From: Alloprevotella tannerae
Lineage (GTDB): Bacteria; Bacteroidota; Bacteroidia; Bacteroidales; Bacteroidaceae
Direction: 5' to 3'
Length of the DNA: 12,127 nt
Assembly (NCBI GenBank): GCA_015259305.1
Contig: JABZGO010000036.1
Location: 1 to 12,127, forward strand
The stretch's first letter is position 1. The number at the start of each line of letters is the position of its first letter. Shown here one piece after another: positions 1-8,012 of the stretch. The notes under the pieces were generated by a model that had not been told where the DNA came from, searched no databases, and was given only the letters and a program-made list of their open reading frames with translations. The translations under genes and the position numbers were made by a program.

Positions 1-24
1 GAATAATGCATTGAAGTAACGCTT

Positions 25-753
25 TTACAAATCAATCAAGAACTCATCAGCGCTTTGCAACGTATCTATTTTACCAACATCCAGCAACTTTAAGTCAGAC
101 TTAACTTCACATTTTATATCTACCTTATCACAGACCTGCAAATAGAAATCGATAAGGGAAAAGCGTTCAGCGAAACTCTCCATAAAAGGGAACAAAAGAG
201 GAGAGAAGCAGTGAATGCCTGAAAAGGCATAAGGCCGCAAGCATTTAAGATTGATGTCCGTATAAGGAGAACGCACTTCTCCGGTCTTCACGTTCTGCCA
301 AGCACGCAAACAGTTATTTTCATCAAAGAACAGGTAGCGACTTGTTTTTCTCGAACTTACAAGTAATGTAGCAGCCTCTTCACCTGATTTAGTATAAAAT
401 GACGCAAGGTCAGCATTGCTCAAAATGTCTACGTTATGAAGTAAAATAGGCTCATTAGAAGATGAGAATAAGGAGATAGCTTTCTTTAATCCCCCACCTG
501 TGTCTAAAAGATCCGCGCGTTCATCTGACACGCTTATGTCTACGCCAAAATCATTTTTCGACAAGTAGTCCAAAATCTGTTCTCCAAAATGGTGCACATT
601 TACTACGATCTCCTTAACACCAGCATTTCTTAGGCGCTCTATGACTATTGCCAACAATGGTTTTCCGGCTACCGGTACCAAAGCTTTAGGTATTTTATTA
701 GTGATTGGACGTAGCCTTGTGCCTTTTCCGGCAGCAAACAACATTGCTCTCAT
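25..753 (-). CDS. MurU-like sugar-1-phosphate nucleotidyltransferase
   Basis: Complete 242-aa nucleotidyltransferase of the GT-A fold family that makes NDP-sugars from sugar-1-phosphates. The G-x-G-T-R-L-R-P nucleotide-binding loop is at residues 9-16 (AAGKGTRLRP, 7-16), followed by PKALVPVAGKPL (22-33). LDTGGGL (83-89) lies in the base/sugar pocket, N-V-D (107-109) supplies one metal-binding Asp, and D225 in DVGKIDTL is the likely second. FSLIDFYL (198-205) plus the short DVGxxxxL ending resemble MurU, the MurNAc-1-phosphate uridylyltransferase of cell-wall recycling (usually about 220-240 aa), more than the longer RfbA or GalU types. The specificity is inferred. The ATG at 753 gives MRAMLFAAGKGTRLRP, the usual opening of the family. 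The partner kinase (AmgK type) is not in the window. A terminator for the upstream lipoprotein gene ends only about 17 nt before this start, so its own promoter is unclear; a weak TTCTTTTG lies at 762-755. Confidence 0.85.
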   Translation of the reverse strand: MRAMLFAAGKGTRLRPITNKIPKALVPVAGKPLLAIVIERLRNAGVKEIVVNVHHFGEQILDYLSKNDFGVDISVSDERADLLDTGGGLKKAISLFSSSNEPILLHNVDILSNADLASFYTKSGEEAATLLVSSRKTSRYLFFDENNCLRAWQNVKTGEVRSPYTDINLKCLRPYAFSGIHCFSPLLFPFMESFAERFSLIDFYLQVCDKVDIKCEVKSDLKLLDVGKIDTLQSADEFLIDL

Positions 754-769
754 ACAAAAGAATGGAGTT

Positions 770-801
770 AAAAATAGGAGCGACTTATTGAATCGCTCCT
801 A
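770..801 (-). terminator. Intrinsic terminator of the DUF4270 gene
   Basis: Perfect 9-bp stem: TAGGAGCGA at 775-783 pairs with TCGCTCCTA at 793-801 across a 9-nt loop. Read on the minus strand the stem is followed directly by TTTTT (774-770). It begins 13 nt after the DUF4270 stop codon, so its assignment to that gene is clear. It leaves almost no room for a separate leader of the next gene, which starts at 753. Confidence 0.88.
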
Positions 802-813
802 TGTATGTTTGTA

Positions 814-2304
814 TTAATTGGAGAAGTGACTGTAAACGACCGACATCTTCACCGAGTTATTATTACCTCCGTTCAGTTTAACGCTAGTCAGTCCTAATTC
901 GTTTCTTACACGCAATAGCGTTTTAACTGTTTCGCCTGTATTTTGATTTTGGGTCAGACTGTATTCCGTGGCTACCGGTATAAGCATTACCTTATTCCAA
1001 TCAGGATGCGCAGCCTCCCAAGTTTGATATTTCGCCTGTCGCTGCACTTCTGTATCCGACTCGGTAACGCCTGCCCCTTTATCGCGTTCAAGCTTCAAAG
1101 CAGTAATCAATTGGCTGATGTTAGTAAAAGAATACGTATTGTAGGCTGAGTTATAATCAGCCAAATAAGAGTTTTCTGCATTTGTCAATTTACCTTCCTC
1201 AAAGAAAGAGAACATCTCAGATTTCCTTACCATCAATAATGTGGGTGCAGGGTTTAATTTATACCCAGGCGTCGATGTATTGTTATAACGAGAGAAAGAA
1301 ATGGAAGCTGTGTTGATGATATCCTTATAATGAACACCGGCAACAACCTCACTCACAGGTAGCGTCACCTCGGTAAAGAGGCCCGCGGGCGATTTTACAT
1401 AAGAGTAAGGATTGCTAGCATTCAGCATTGCTGCCGGAATACTATTATCTACGTGCGTGCTCTGTATTACTTCTTCCGTGGCAGCCATACGTTGCATTCC
1501 GGACATGATCGTATCTTTTCCGGCTGTCGTTTTTGCTTTATACGAGAAGTATACTTCAAGTGCTGAAATACGCACATTGATCATTGAACCTACACCCCCG
1601 ACCGATTGGAAATAGAATCCAGGACACACATTATGTATAAAGGAATATGAATCTTTGAAGTATTCCGGATGGGCATAATACTGTTTTAAAATAGTAGAGC
1701 CATAATCTTGTGGCAAGCCTATGTTTATCGCATGCAACTTCTTTTTTGTGCCTGGTTTCACCAATAGGTCTTTAACAGTATAAGTAATCGTCTTCTGTAA
1801 TCCTCCGGATGAACTCAGAAAAGCCTGAGGATTTAAATTGGTATAGTAGTTTTTGCTTTCATCCAATGTATTCGTTTTGCTCAACTCCTGCACTTTCAGT
1901 TTCATCACCGTAAGAGAATCACCGTAGAAGCTATCAAAGGCGAGCACCAACTTACAAGAGTCAGCTTTCGGGCCACCGGCATCTTTAGTGATCTGCTCCA
2001 GCTTCGGAAACGTCAATTGTTCCCGGATATGATATTGAGCCAAAAAGTCAGAAGTAGTTTTCGCCTGCGTTTCAGGGTCAATTATGCAACCCAATAAGCA
2101 AGTATTTGTGTTGGCTAAGACTGAATCGACCTTGATTGTCTTTGAAGTAACCGCATAAGAGGCTTGCGAAGTTTCTATATTATCGCCGCCGGGCATTACA
2201 CCGGGCCCGATCGTAACGGTATCATCGCTGCACGCAGTCAGTAGCAATAAAGAAAAAAGAGCTGTTAGCGAGAAAATATGCTTCATCTTCTTATTCAAAT
2301 TCAT
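814..2304 (-). CDS. DUF4270 family lipoprotein, probably surface exposed
   Basis: 496-aa lipoprotein. A short basic N-terminus (NKKMKH) and a hydrophobic core lead to the lipobox L-L-T-A-C with the lipidated Cys at 25. The mature protein begins C-S-D-D, acidic residues resembling the lipoprotein export signal that sends Bacteroidota lipoproteins to the cell surface; surface exposure is inferred from this. DUF4270 is recognised from the early LLGCIIDPETQAKTTSDFL segment (70-88) and from DSFYGDSLTVMKLKVQEL (124-141), which match the family's 'LLG..DP..G.t.adf' and 'DS.YGDS' blocks. No function is established for the family and no catalytic motif is visible. Its place beside the GT5-only synthase-like gene is, from memory, recurrent in Bacteroides. 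Start: ATG 2304 lies only about 5-7 nt after the expected transcription start. ATG 2286 (residue 7, MKHIF) would also give a good signal peptide and a leader of about 24 nt, so either may be used. Confidence 0.87.
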   Translation of the reverse strand: MNLNKKMKHIFSLTALFSLLLLTACSDDTVTIGPGVMPGGDNIETSQASYAVTSKTIKVDSVLANTNTCLLGCIIDPETQAKTTSDFLAQYHIREQLTFPKLEQITKDAGGPKADSCKLVLAFDSFYGDSLTVMKLKVQELSKTNTLDESKNYYTNLNPQAFLSSSGGLQKTITYTVKDLLVKPGTKKKLHAINIGLPQDYGSTILKQYYAHPEYFKDSYSFIHNVCPGFYFQSVGGVGSMINVRISALEVYFSYKAKTTAGKDTIMSGMQRMAATEEVIQSTHVDNSIPAAMLNASNPYSYVKSPAGLFTEVTLPVSEVVAGVHYKDIINTASISFSRYNNTSTPGYKLNPAPTLLMVRKSEMFSFFEEGKLTNAENSYLADYNSAYNTYSFTNISQLITALKLERDKGAGVTESDTEVQRQAKYQTWEAAHPDWNKVMLIPVATEYSLTQNQNTGETVKTLLRVRNELGLTSVKLNGGNNNSVKMSVVYSHFSN

Positions 2305-2314
2305 TTATTCTTGG

Positions 2315-2345
2315 CAAAAATACGATAACTACAAAGAAAGACAAA
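2315..2345 (-). promoter_or_regulatory. Consensus Bacteroidota promoter for the DUF4270 gene
   Basis: Read on the minus strand, TTTG (2345-2342) is followed by exactly 19 nt and then TATTTTTG (2322-2315). This fits every fixed position of the Bacteroides primary-sigma consensus TTTG-N19-TAnnTTTG. Transcription should start near 2310, a few bases before ATG 2304. It is the best promoter in the window. Confidence 0.85.
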
Positions 2346-2442
2346 GGAATATACCCTTTTTCTACTTTGATGACAGCTTGTAATACGCGTTGGCATCGCA
2401 GATTACTCTATTCTGATTGCTGATAGCCAGCTTTTGCAGCCA

Positions 2443-2481
2443 AATAAATAAAGGAAGGAGACGCAAACGCTTCCTTCCTTT
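2443..2481 (-). terminator. Intrinsic terminator of the synthase-like gene
   Basis: 10-bp stem: AAAGGAAGGA at 2450-2459 pairs with TCCTTCCTTT at 2472-2481, extendable by a G-U pair, with a GC-containing loop. On the minus strand it is followed by TATTTATTT. It lies 28 nt beyond the stop codon of the 270-aa gene and upstream of the DUF4270 promoter, so the two minus-strand genes look like separate transcription units. The T-tract is interrupted, so termination may be partial. Confidence 0.75.
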
Positions 2482-2509
2482 TATTCTGTGTACCCATCAA
2501 CCAGGACGC

Positions 2510-3322
2510 TTATTCGTAAAGTCGCTCAAAGAAATCAGCATAAGCCTTGCCTGTATCCTCAGCCTCAGCATTGTTGAGTGTAGGTAGGCCTAACTTTTGA
2601 GCATAAGCCATCAATTCCGGAGAAACGCCTTCTTCGGCTTGTATAAACCCGTCCGAATAGTTAAGCGCTAGCATACTCAACGCATTAGGAGAGGATAAAT
2701 CTAAATCAAGATGGTCGATTGTAGCTTTAGGCAACTCTCTAAATTGTAGGCACTCTTTAAAATTCTCAGCCGGAGGTGTCTGAAGCTCATCAGTGCAAGC
2801 AGAAAAGACCACTTTGGCATCGGCAAAGGCCGGCTCTTCTTTGTATGCGGTCTTAATGAAGAAAGGTGCGATAGAAGAAATCCAGCCATGGCAGTGGATC
2901 ACGTCCGGTTTCCACCTCAGCTTTTTGACTGTTTCCAAAACGCCTCTAGCATAAAAAATAGCTCGTTCGGCATTATCGCTATATTCATTCCCATCTTCAT
3001 CAGTTCTCATCTTCCGTTTATGGAAATAATCGTCATTATCTATAAAGTAAACTTGCATTCTCGTTGAAAGAATGGAGGCTACTTTAATGATAAGTGTATG
3101 ATCGGTATCATCAATAATGATGTTCATTCCCGATAGACGTATGACTTCGTGCAACTGATTTCTACGTTCGTTAATCGTACCCCAACGCGGCATAAATGTG
3201 CGTACTTCATGACCTGACTCCTGCATAAGTCGGGGCAACTCTTGCCCCAATTTGGACATGTTAGATTGCTGAACATAGGGTGTAATCTCTTGTGTGATAA
3301 ATAATATCTTTTCAGATCTCAT
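2510..3322 (-). CDS. GT5-only glycogen/starch synthase-like protein
   Basis: 270-aa protein matching only the N-terminal Rossmann domain (GT5, starch synthase catalytic domain) of GlgA. Visible landmarks are KILFITQEITPYV (5-17), the GHEVRTFMPRWG strand-turn (37-48), Y-F-I-D-N (92-96), S-D-N-A-E-R (115-120) and PDVIHCHGW (139-147). Full GlgA is about 470-500 aa with a second GT1-type domain that carries much of the nucleotide-sugar and catalytic site; it is absent here. The ADP-glucose-binding K-x-G-G-L near the N-terminus reads S-N-M-S-K-L-G-Q-E-L (20-29), so this hallmark is lost too. The frame ends naturally, a terminator follows, and no GT1 remnant is seen in 2305-2509, so this is a compact gene and not a fresh truncation. 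From memory, similar-length homologues are standard in Bacteroides. Synthase activity is doubtful; a binding or regulatory role is possible but unproven. The ATG at 3322 fits the family start. Confidence 0.85.
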   Translation of the reverse strand: MRSEKILFITQEITPYVQQSNMSKLGQELPRLMQESGHEVRTFMPRWGTINERRNQLHEVIRLSGMNIIIDDTDHTLIIKVASILSTRMQVYFIDNDDYFHKRKMRTDEDGNEYSDNAERAIFYARGVLETVKKLRWKPDVIHCHGWISSIAPFFIKTAYKEEPAFADAKVVFSACTDELQTPPAENFKECLQFRELPKATIDHLDLDLSSPNALSMLALNYSDGFIQAEEGVSPELMAYAQKLGLPTLNNAEAEDTGKAYADFFERLYE

Positions 3323-3421
3323 ATTGCGGTAGAAGTAAATCTTCTATGGTTTTGTTCTACTATTGCTTCATAAGACTCAGAAACATTTAAGATGCATACT
3401 TTTCCTCATCTTACAGCTTTA
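3323..3421 (-). promoter_or_regulatory. Structured 5' leader of the synthase-like gene
   Basis: The -7 element at 3435-3428 implies a leader of about 100 nt. It contains two perfect hairpins: 7 bp (TAAGATG 3388-3394 with CATCTTA 3407-3413) and 6 bp (TAGAAG 3330-3335 with CTTCTA 3341-3346). The second ends 7 nt before the start codon. The same start-proximal strand (3329-3334) can instead pair with 3355-3360 (TTCTAC on the plus strand), giving two mutually exclusive folds. No known riboswitch class is recognised; regulation is inference. Confidence 0.4.
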
Positions 3422-3427
3422 ATGGTG

Positions 3428-3435
3428 CAAAGGTA
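3428..3435 (-). promoter_or_regulatory. -7 element for the synthase-like gene
   Basis: Minus-strand TACCTTTG followed by CACC fits TAnnTTTG exactly. No TTTG box lies 19 nt upstream, so the -33 half is weak or absent. Transcription should begin near 3421, about 100 nt before ATG 3322. Confidence 0.65.
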
Positions 3436-3684
3436 CACAAAATAAATCAATTAACGCTTATAAACTCCTCAAAAGAAGCCTTTATAATTGCATCAAACCT
3501 AAAATAACTGAGCTATGGTCAAAGAAAAAGCCAATTATAGTACGAGGGCAGACCATCATCAGTCTATTTATATTCTGACAATTCTCCATTTAAAAGCTAA
3601 AACACTTTGGGTTAACCATATTACAGCCAAGATCTAACGAAGCGAAACGAATCATTGATAATCAATAATATTACTCATGAAAAT

Positions 3685-3732
3685 ATCTATTCTTTTCAGG
3701 CCCACGACTACCTATACTGACTACCGCAAATC
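3685..3732 (+). repeat. Imperfect direct repeat, left copy
   Basis: Begins with ATCTATTCTTTTC (3685-3697) and ends with GCAAATC (3726-3732), with GCC and ACTAC blocks between. The same blocks recur in the same order and orientation at 4171-4206, where the unit is 12 nt shorter. The shared 13-mer at the start is exact. Confidence 0.55.
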
Positions 3733-3828
3733 GGAGCATCAGAATCAGACTAATCGAAAAGACTCCATCTATATTTGAAAGAGAACTTATAACATACTAT
3801 TCCGATCCAACAAAGGCCCACGCAGGAC

Positions 3829-3916
3829 TTGTACGCTCACGATGGTACGTATTTTTCATCACGAGCGCACGTTTGTACTTTCGCGAGCGTACAAATGTAC
3901 CCTCACGAAGAAAAAT
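3829..3916. repeat. Mosaic palindromic repeat with GTACGCTC-type units
   Basis: Four 12-nt units related to GTACGCTCRCGA alternate in orientation: 3831-3842 (+), 3859-3870 (-), 3881-3892 (-) and 3897-3908 (+). The right part forms a 66-bp imperfect palindrome: 28-nt arms at 3851-3878 and 3889-3916, complementary at 22 of 28 positions by my count, centred exactly on TCGCGA (3881-3886). A second, nested inverted repeat (3880-3893 with 3896-3909, 12 of 14 matching) is centred on 3894.5, so alternative hairpins compete. Five GTAC tetramers fall within 70 bp. This looks like an intergenic repeat element; family and function are unknown. Confidence 0.7.
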
Positions 3917-4170
3917 CGCGCAAGCTTCCCCCTGTAGCACTACACCAAGCATTTTACTCAAATTTTATGCATCCGTATTATGTCATTGTCTACTTTTCGC
4001 ATTGGCCTCCCTCCTCTCGTAGCGTGAAGCTAAGACAAGGACGGCCGCACACCAGCGCTAAACAAGGACCGAAACGATGCCCTCAACGACGCTCCAGAGC
4101 GTGCGGAGTCAATACTAAGATTGGTCTTCCTATTTCAAAAGAACAGAAAAACAGTATTTAAGGCCACACA

Positions 4171-4206
4171 ATCTATTCTTTTCGTGCCAACTACGCATTG
4201 CAAATC
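4171..4206 (+). repeat. Imperfect direct repeat, right copy
   Basis: Repeats the 3685-3732 unit: ATCTATTCTTTTC (4171-4183, identical), then GCC, ACTAC and GCAAATC (4200-4206) in the same order. It lies just upstream of the ABC-F promoter. It may be a duplicated upstream segment or an edge of an inserted sequence. Confidence 0.55.
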
Positions 4207-4230
4207 TCTTCTAAACTGACATTCATATAG

Positions 4231-5916
<1,686 letters not shown>

Positions 5917-5948
5917 GTCAGAACCTCCAAAGAGGAGTTGAGTTGGCA

Positions 5949-5957
5949 TATACTTTG
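5949..5957 (+). promoter_or_regulatory. Possible -7 element before grpE
   Basis: TATACTTTG followed by CATAAT resembles the Bacteroidota -7 box, but the spacing inside the element is off by one (TA-C-TTTG or TA-TAC-TTTG). No TTTG lies at the -33 position. If used, it gives a leader of about 25 nt and lets grpE-dnaJ be transcribed apart from ABC-F. Confidence 0.4.
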
Positions 5958-5986
5958 CATAATACCCAATAAAAGCACTAGCAATT

Positions 5987-6571
5987 ATGGACAAAAAGAA
6001 ACCACATAACACCCCCGAGGACGCGACTCAAGCAATAGACGAAAGCACACAAAAAGAGCCTCAAGCAGAAATGCAAGAAAAAACTACTGAGGAGAGCACT
6101 CAGGAAGAGGCAAGTGTAGAAGAACAATTGCAAAAAGCGCAAGAGGAGATCCAACATCTAAAGGAAAACCACCTTCGACAGTTGGCAGAATTTGACAACT
6201 ATAGAAAAAGGACACTCAAAGAAAAGGCCGAGTTGATTTTAAATGGTGGTGAGAAAGTGCTGACCGCATTCTTGCCCGTCTTAGATGATTTAGCACGCGC
6301 ACAAGAAAACATCGAAAAGAATCAAGACTACAATACGCTGAAAGAAGGCGTAGACTTAATCGTCAAGAAGCTTTATAAGGTTTTGGGCGAACAGGGCTTA
6401 ACAGTAATAGAAACAGAGGGACAGCCCTTTGACACGGATTATTTTGAGGCAGTAGCCCTTGTCCCCGTTGAGGATGATGCGCAAAAAGGAAAAATCATTG
6501 ATTGTGTGCAAACGGGATACAAGCTAAATGATAAAGTCATTCGCCACGCAAAAGTTGTAGTAGGGCAATAA
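5987..6571 (+). CDS. grpE: GrpE, nucleotide exchange factor for DnaK
   Basis: 194-aa GrpE, the cytoplasmic cochaperone that releases ADP from DnaK. The first 45 residues are polar and low in complexity (rich in E, Q, T, K), typical of its disordered start. A long heptad-like helix follows (about 46-85), with the family block E-F-D-N-Y-R-K-R (68-75). [10 protein letters not shown] (96-105) belongs to the dimer four-helix bundle. The C-terminal beta domain holds the GrpE signature region from [13 protein letters not shown] (148-160) to [11 protein letters not shown] (183-193). Length is normal. The ATG at 5987 is the only sensible start. It stands between ABC-F and dnaJ, and dnaK is not in the window. 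A strong hairpin directly after the stop may set the grpE:dnaJ ratio. Confidence 0.97.
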   Translation: MDKKKPHNTPEDATQAIDESTQKEPQAEMQEKTTEESTQEEASVEEQLQKAQEEIQHLKENHLRQLAEFDNYRKRTLKEKAELILNGGEKVLTAFLPVLDDLARAQENIEKNQDYNTLKEGVDLIVKKLYKVLGEQGLTVIETEGQPFDTDYFEAVALVPVEDDAQKGKIIDCVQTGYKLNDKVIRHAKVVVGQ

Positions 6572-6580
6572 CGCATTTAA

Positions 6581-6632
6581 CGTAAGCCGAACATGTATTC
6601 ATTATTATATGTTCGGCTTCACGCTTCTTTTT
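6581..6632 (+). terminator. Terminator or attenuator hairpin between grpE and dnaJ
   Basis: Perfect 11-bp stem: AAGCCGAACAT (6584-6594) with ATGTTCGGCTT (6609-6619). The outside can be extended by CGT/ACG (6581-6583 with 6621-6623) across one bulged C, and the inside by G-U, T-A and A-T pairs. It is followed by CTTCTTTTTAT (6624-6634). The U-rich run ends about 5 nt before the dnaJ ATG at 6639. It looks like an intrinsic terminator placed inside an operon, so partial read-through or attenuation is likely; use as a thermosensor is only speculation. Confidence 0.75.
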
Positions 6633-6638
6633 ATAAAT

Positions 6639-7796
6639 ATGGCTACAGAAACAGACTTCTATAAAATACTTGAAGTTGAAAAGACAGCTTCAGCAGAAGA
6701 AATTAAATCAGCATACAAGAAGATTGCTATAAAATATCACCCAGATCGTAATCCGGGCGATAAAGAGGCCGAAGAGAAGTTTCGCCAAGCAGCAGAAGCA
6801 TATGACGTCTTGCGAGATCCAGAGAAACGCTCACGCTATGACCAATTTGGAAAAGCCGGCGTTGAAGGCGGATTTGGTGGATTTGGTGAAGCCGGAATGG
6901 ACCTTAACGATATCTTTTCTCACTTTGGAGATATTTTCGGCGATATGGGATTTGGTGGTTTCCGTGGTGGTTTTCATCAGCAATCACAAACGCGTAAATT
7001 TCAAGGAAGTGACTTGCGGCTAAAAGTAAAATTAACTTTACAAGAAATCGCTAAAGGAACGACCAAGAAATTTAAGGTCAAGAAAGATATTACGTGCAAG
7101 GAGTGTAATGGAAGTGGAGCTGCACAAGGCTCCCATCCAGAGACGTGTACAGAATGTAACGGCGCAGGTGTTGTATTGCGGACTCATCGCACGATGTTTG
7201 GGATGATGCAGTCCCAGGAAGTCTGTCCTCGTTGTCATGGAGAGGGGCATATTATAAAAGATGCTTGTTCTCATTGTCATGGAGAAGGTGTGGTTAGCGG
7301 CGAAGAGATTATTGAGGTAAATATTCCTGCAGGCGTTGCAGATGGCATGATTGTCAGTGTTGAGGGAAAGGGAAATGCCGGACGCCATAATGGCATCCCC
7401 GGCAACATTCAAGTTATTATTTCCGAAGAAAGCAATGAGGATTTGATTCGTGATGGACAAGACCTCATCTACAATTTGCTACTAACCATTCCACAAGCAA
7501 CTTTAGGGGATGCTGTTGAAATACCAACCATAGATGGCAAGGCTCGAATCAAAATAACTCCAGGTACCCAGCCAGGAACAACACTTCGGCTCCGAGGTAA
7601 AGGCCTGCCTGCAGTAAGAGGTTATGGTTATGGCGTCGGAGACATTGTAGTTAACATAAGCATCTATATTCCAGAGACACTTTCAAAAGCGGAAAAGGAA
7701 TCATTTGAAGCAATGAAGGATAGCGAAAATCTTAAAAGCAATCCATCAGTCAAAGAAAAGATTTTCAAGGCTTTCAGGAATTATTTCAATGCTTAG
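6639..7796 (+). CDS. dnaJ: DnaJ, Hsp40 cochaperone of DnaK
   Basis: 385-aa full-length type I DnaJ, which delivers unfolded substrates to DnaK and stimulates its ATPase. The J-domain covers 1-70 with the essential HPD at 34-36. The Gly/Phe-rich linker is about 77-112. All four zinc-finger repeats are intact: CKECNGSG (153-160), CTECNGAG (170-177), CPRCHGEG (196-203) and CSHCHGEG (210-217). The two C-terminal beta-sandwich substrate-binding domains and dimer tail complete the protein. Start: ATG 6639 gives [18 protein letters not shown], the normal family opening. An in-frame ATG at 6609 would add ten hydrophobic residues ([10 protein letters not shown]), but it forms the 3' arm of the grpE-dnaJ hairpin and has no family support. 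No separate promoter is evident, so expression probably depends on read-through from grpE. Confidence 0.97.
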   Translation: MATETDFYKILEVEKTASAEEIKSAYKKIAIKYHPDRNPGDKEAEEKFRQAAEAYDVLRDPEKRSRYDQFGKAGVEGGFGGFGEAGMDLNDIFSHFGDIFGDMGFGGFRGGFHQQSQTRKFQGSDLRLKVKLTLQEIAKGTTKKFKVKKDITCKECNGSGAAQGSHPETCTECNGAGVVLRTHRTMFGMMQSQEVCPRCHGEGHIIKDACSHCHGEGVVSGEEIIEVNIPAGVADGMIVSVEGKGNAGRHNGIPGNIQVIISEESNEDLIRDGQDLIYNLLLTIPQATLGDAVEIPTIDGKARIKITPGTQPGTTLRLRGKGLPAVRGYGYGVGDIVVNISIYIPETLSKAEKESFEAMKDSENLKSNPSVKEKIFKAFRNYFNA

Positions 7797-7804
7797 AACA
7801 AAAG

Positions 7805-7838
7805 AGGTGCATAGGTGATACGAGTCGCTTTTGCACCT
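7805..7838 (+). terminator. Possible weak terminator after dnaJ
   Basis: AGGTGCA (7805-7811) pairs with TGCACCT (7832-7838) around a 20-nt loop, 8 nt after the dnaJ stop. A competing stem CAAAAG/CTTTTG overlaps it. The following sequence TCTCTAATCT has few Ts, so this is a poor intrinsic terminator, though well placed to end the transcript. Confidence 0.4.
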
Positions 7839-7999
7839 TCTCTAATCTAACTATCCCAAGATTACATTATTTTTATAGCATATACAGAACGTCCAGCCAT
7901 AGTTATCTAATAAGCACGTAAAATAATACGCACAGTTAAATAAATCAAATTATTTCACATTTGAATGGAATTACAGATAGGCTAAAAGTACATTGCCAG

Positions 8000-8007
8000 T
8001 ATCTTTG
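8000..8007 (+). promoter_or_regulatory. -7 element of rprX-rprY, nearly leaderless
   Basis: TATCTTTG followed by CCG fits TAnnTTTG exactly. The rprX ATG is at 8013, only 5 nt after the element, so the expected transcription start falls at or a few bases before the start codon. No TTTG is found at the -33 position (7977-7980 reads ATAG), so an activator may be needed or another promoter may lie farther upstream. Confidence 0.6.
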
Positions 8008-8012
8008 CCGAT

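Noticed and set aside
943..1615. Plus-strand frames of 67-68 codons inside the DUF4270 gene
   Set aside because: They are antisense shadows of a well-supported lipoprotein gene, with no family features.
2510..3322. Recent pseudogene of a full-length glycogen synthase
   Set aside because: The frame is clean, followed by a terminator, with no GT1-domain remnant downstream, and the short form appears to be normal for this lineage.
3654..3666. ATTGATAATCAAT palindrome as an operator
   Set aside because: Single AT-rich copy far from either promoter; expected by chance in such sequence.
3829..3916. CRISPR-like array
   Set aside because: The units are 12 nt, alternate in orientation and have irregular spacing; no direct repeats with unique spacers and no cas genes.
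3829..4161. 110-codon open frame on the plus strand in the long intergenic region
   Set aside because: It opens with TTG inside the palindromic repeat, its first part is translated repeat sequence, the composition is unlike a folded protein (many R, P, S, H), and no promoter or family match is seen.
5919..5937. Terminator between ABC-F and grpE
   Set aside because: CTCC/GGAG gives only a 4-bp stem and no T-run follows; grpE is only 70 nt from ABC-F, so read-through is likely.
6609..6638. N-terminal extension of DnaJ by ten residues
   Set aside because: The codons fall in the 3' arm and T-tract of a hairpin, and the family starts at [11 protein letters not shown] (6639).
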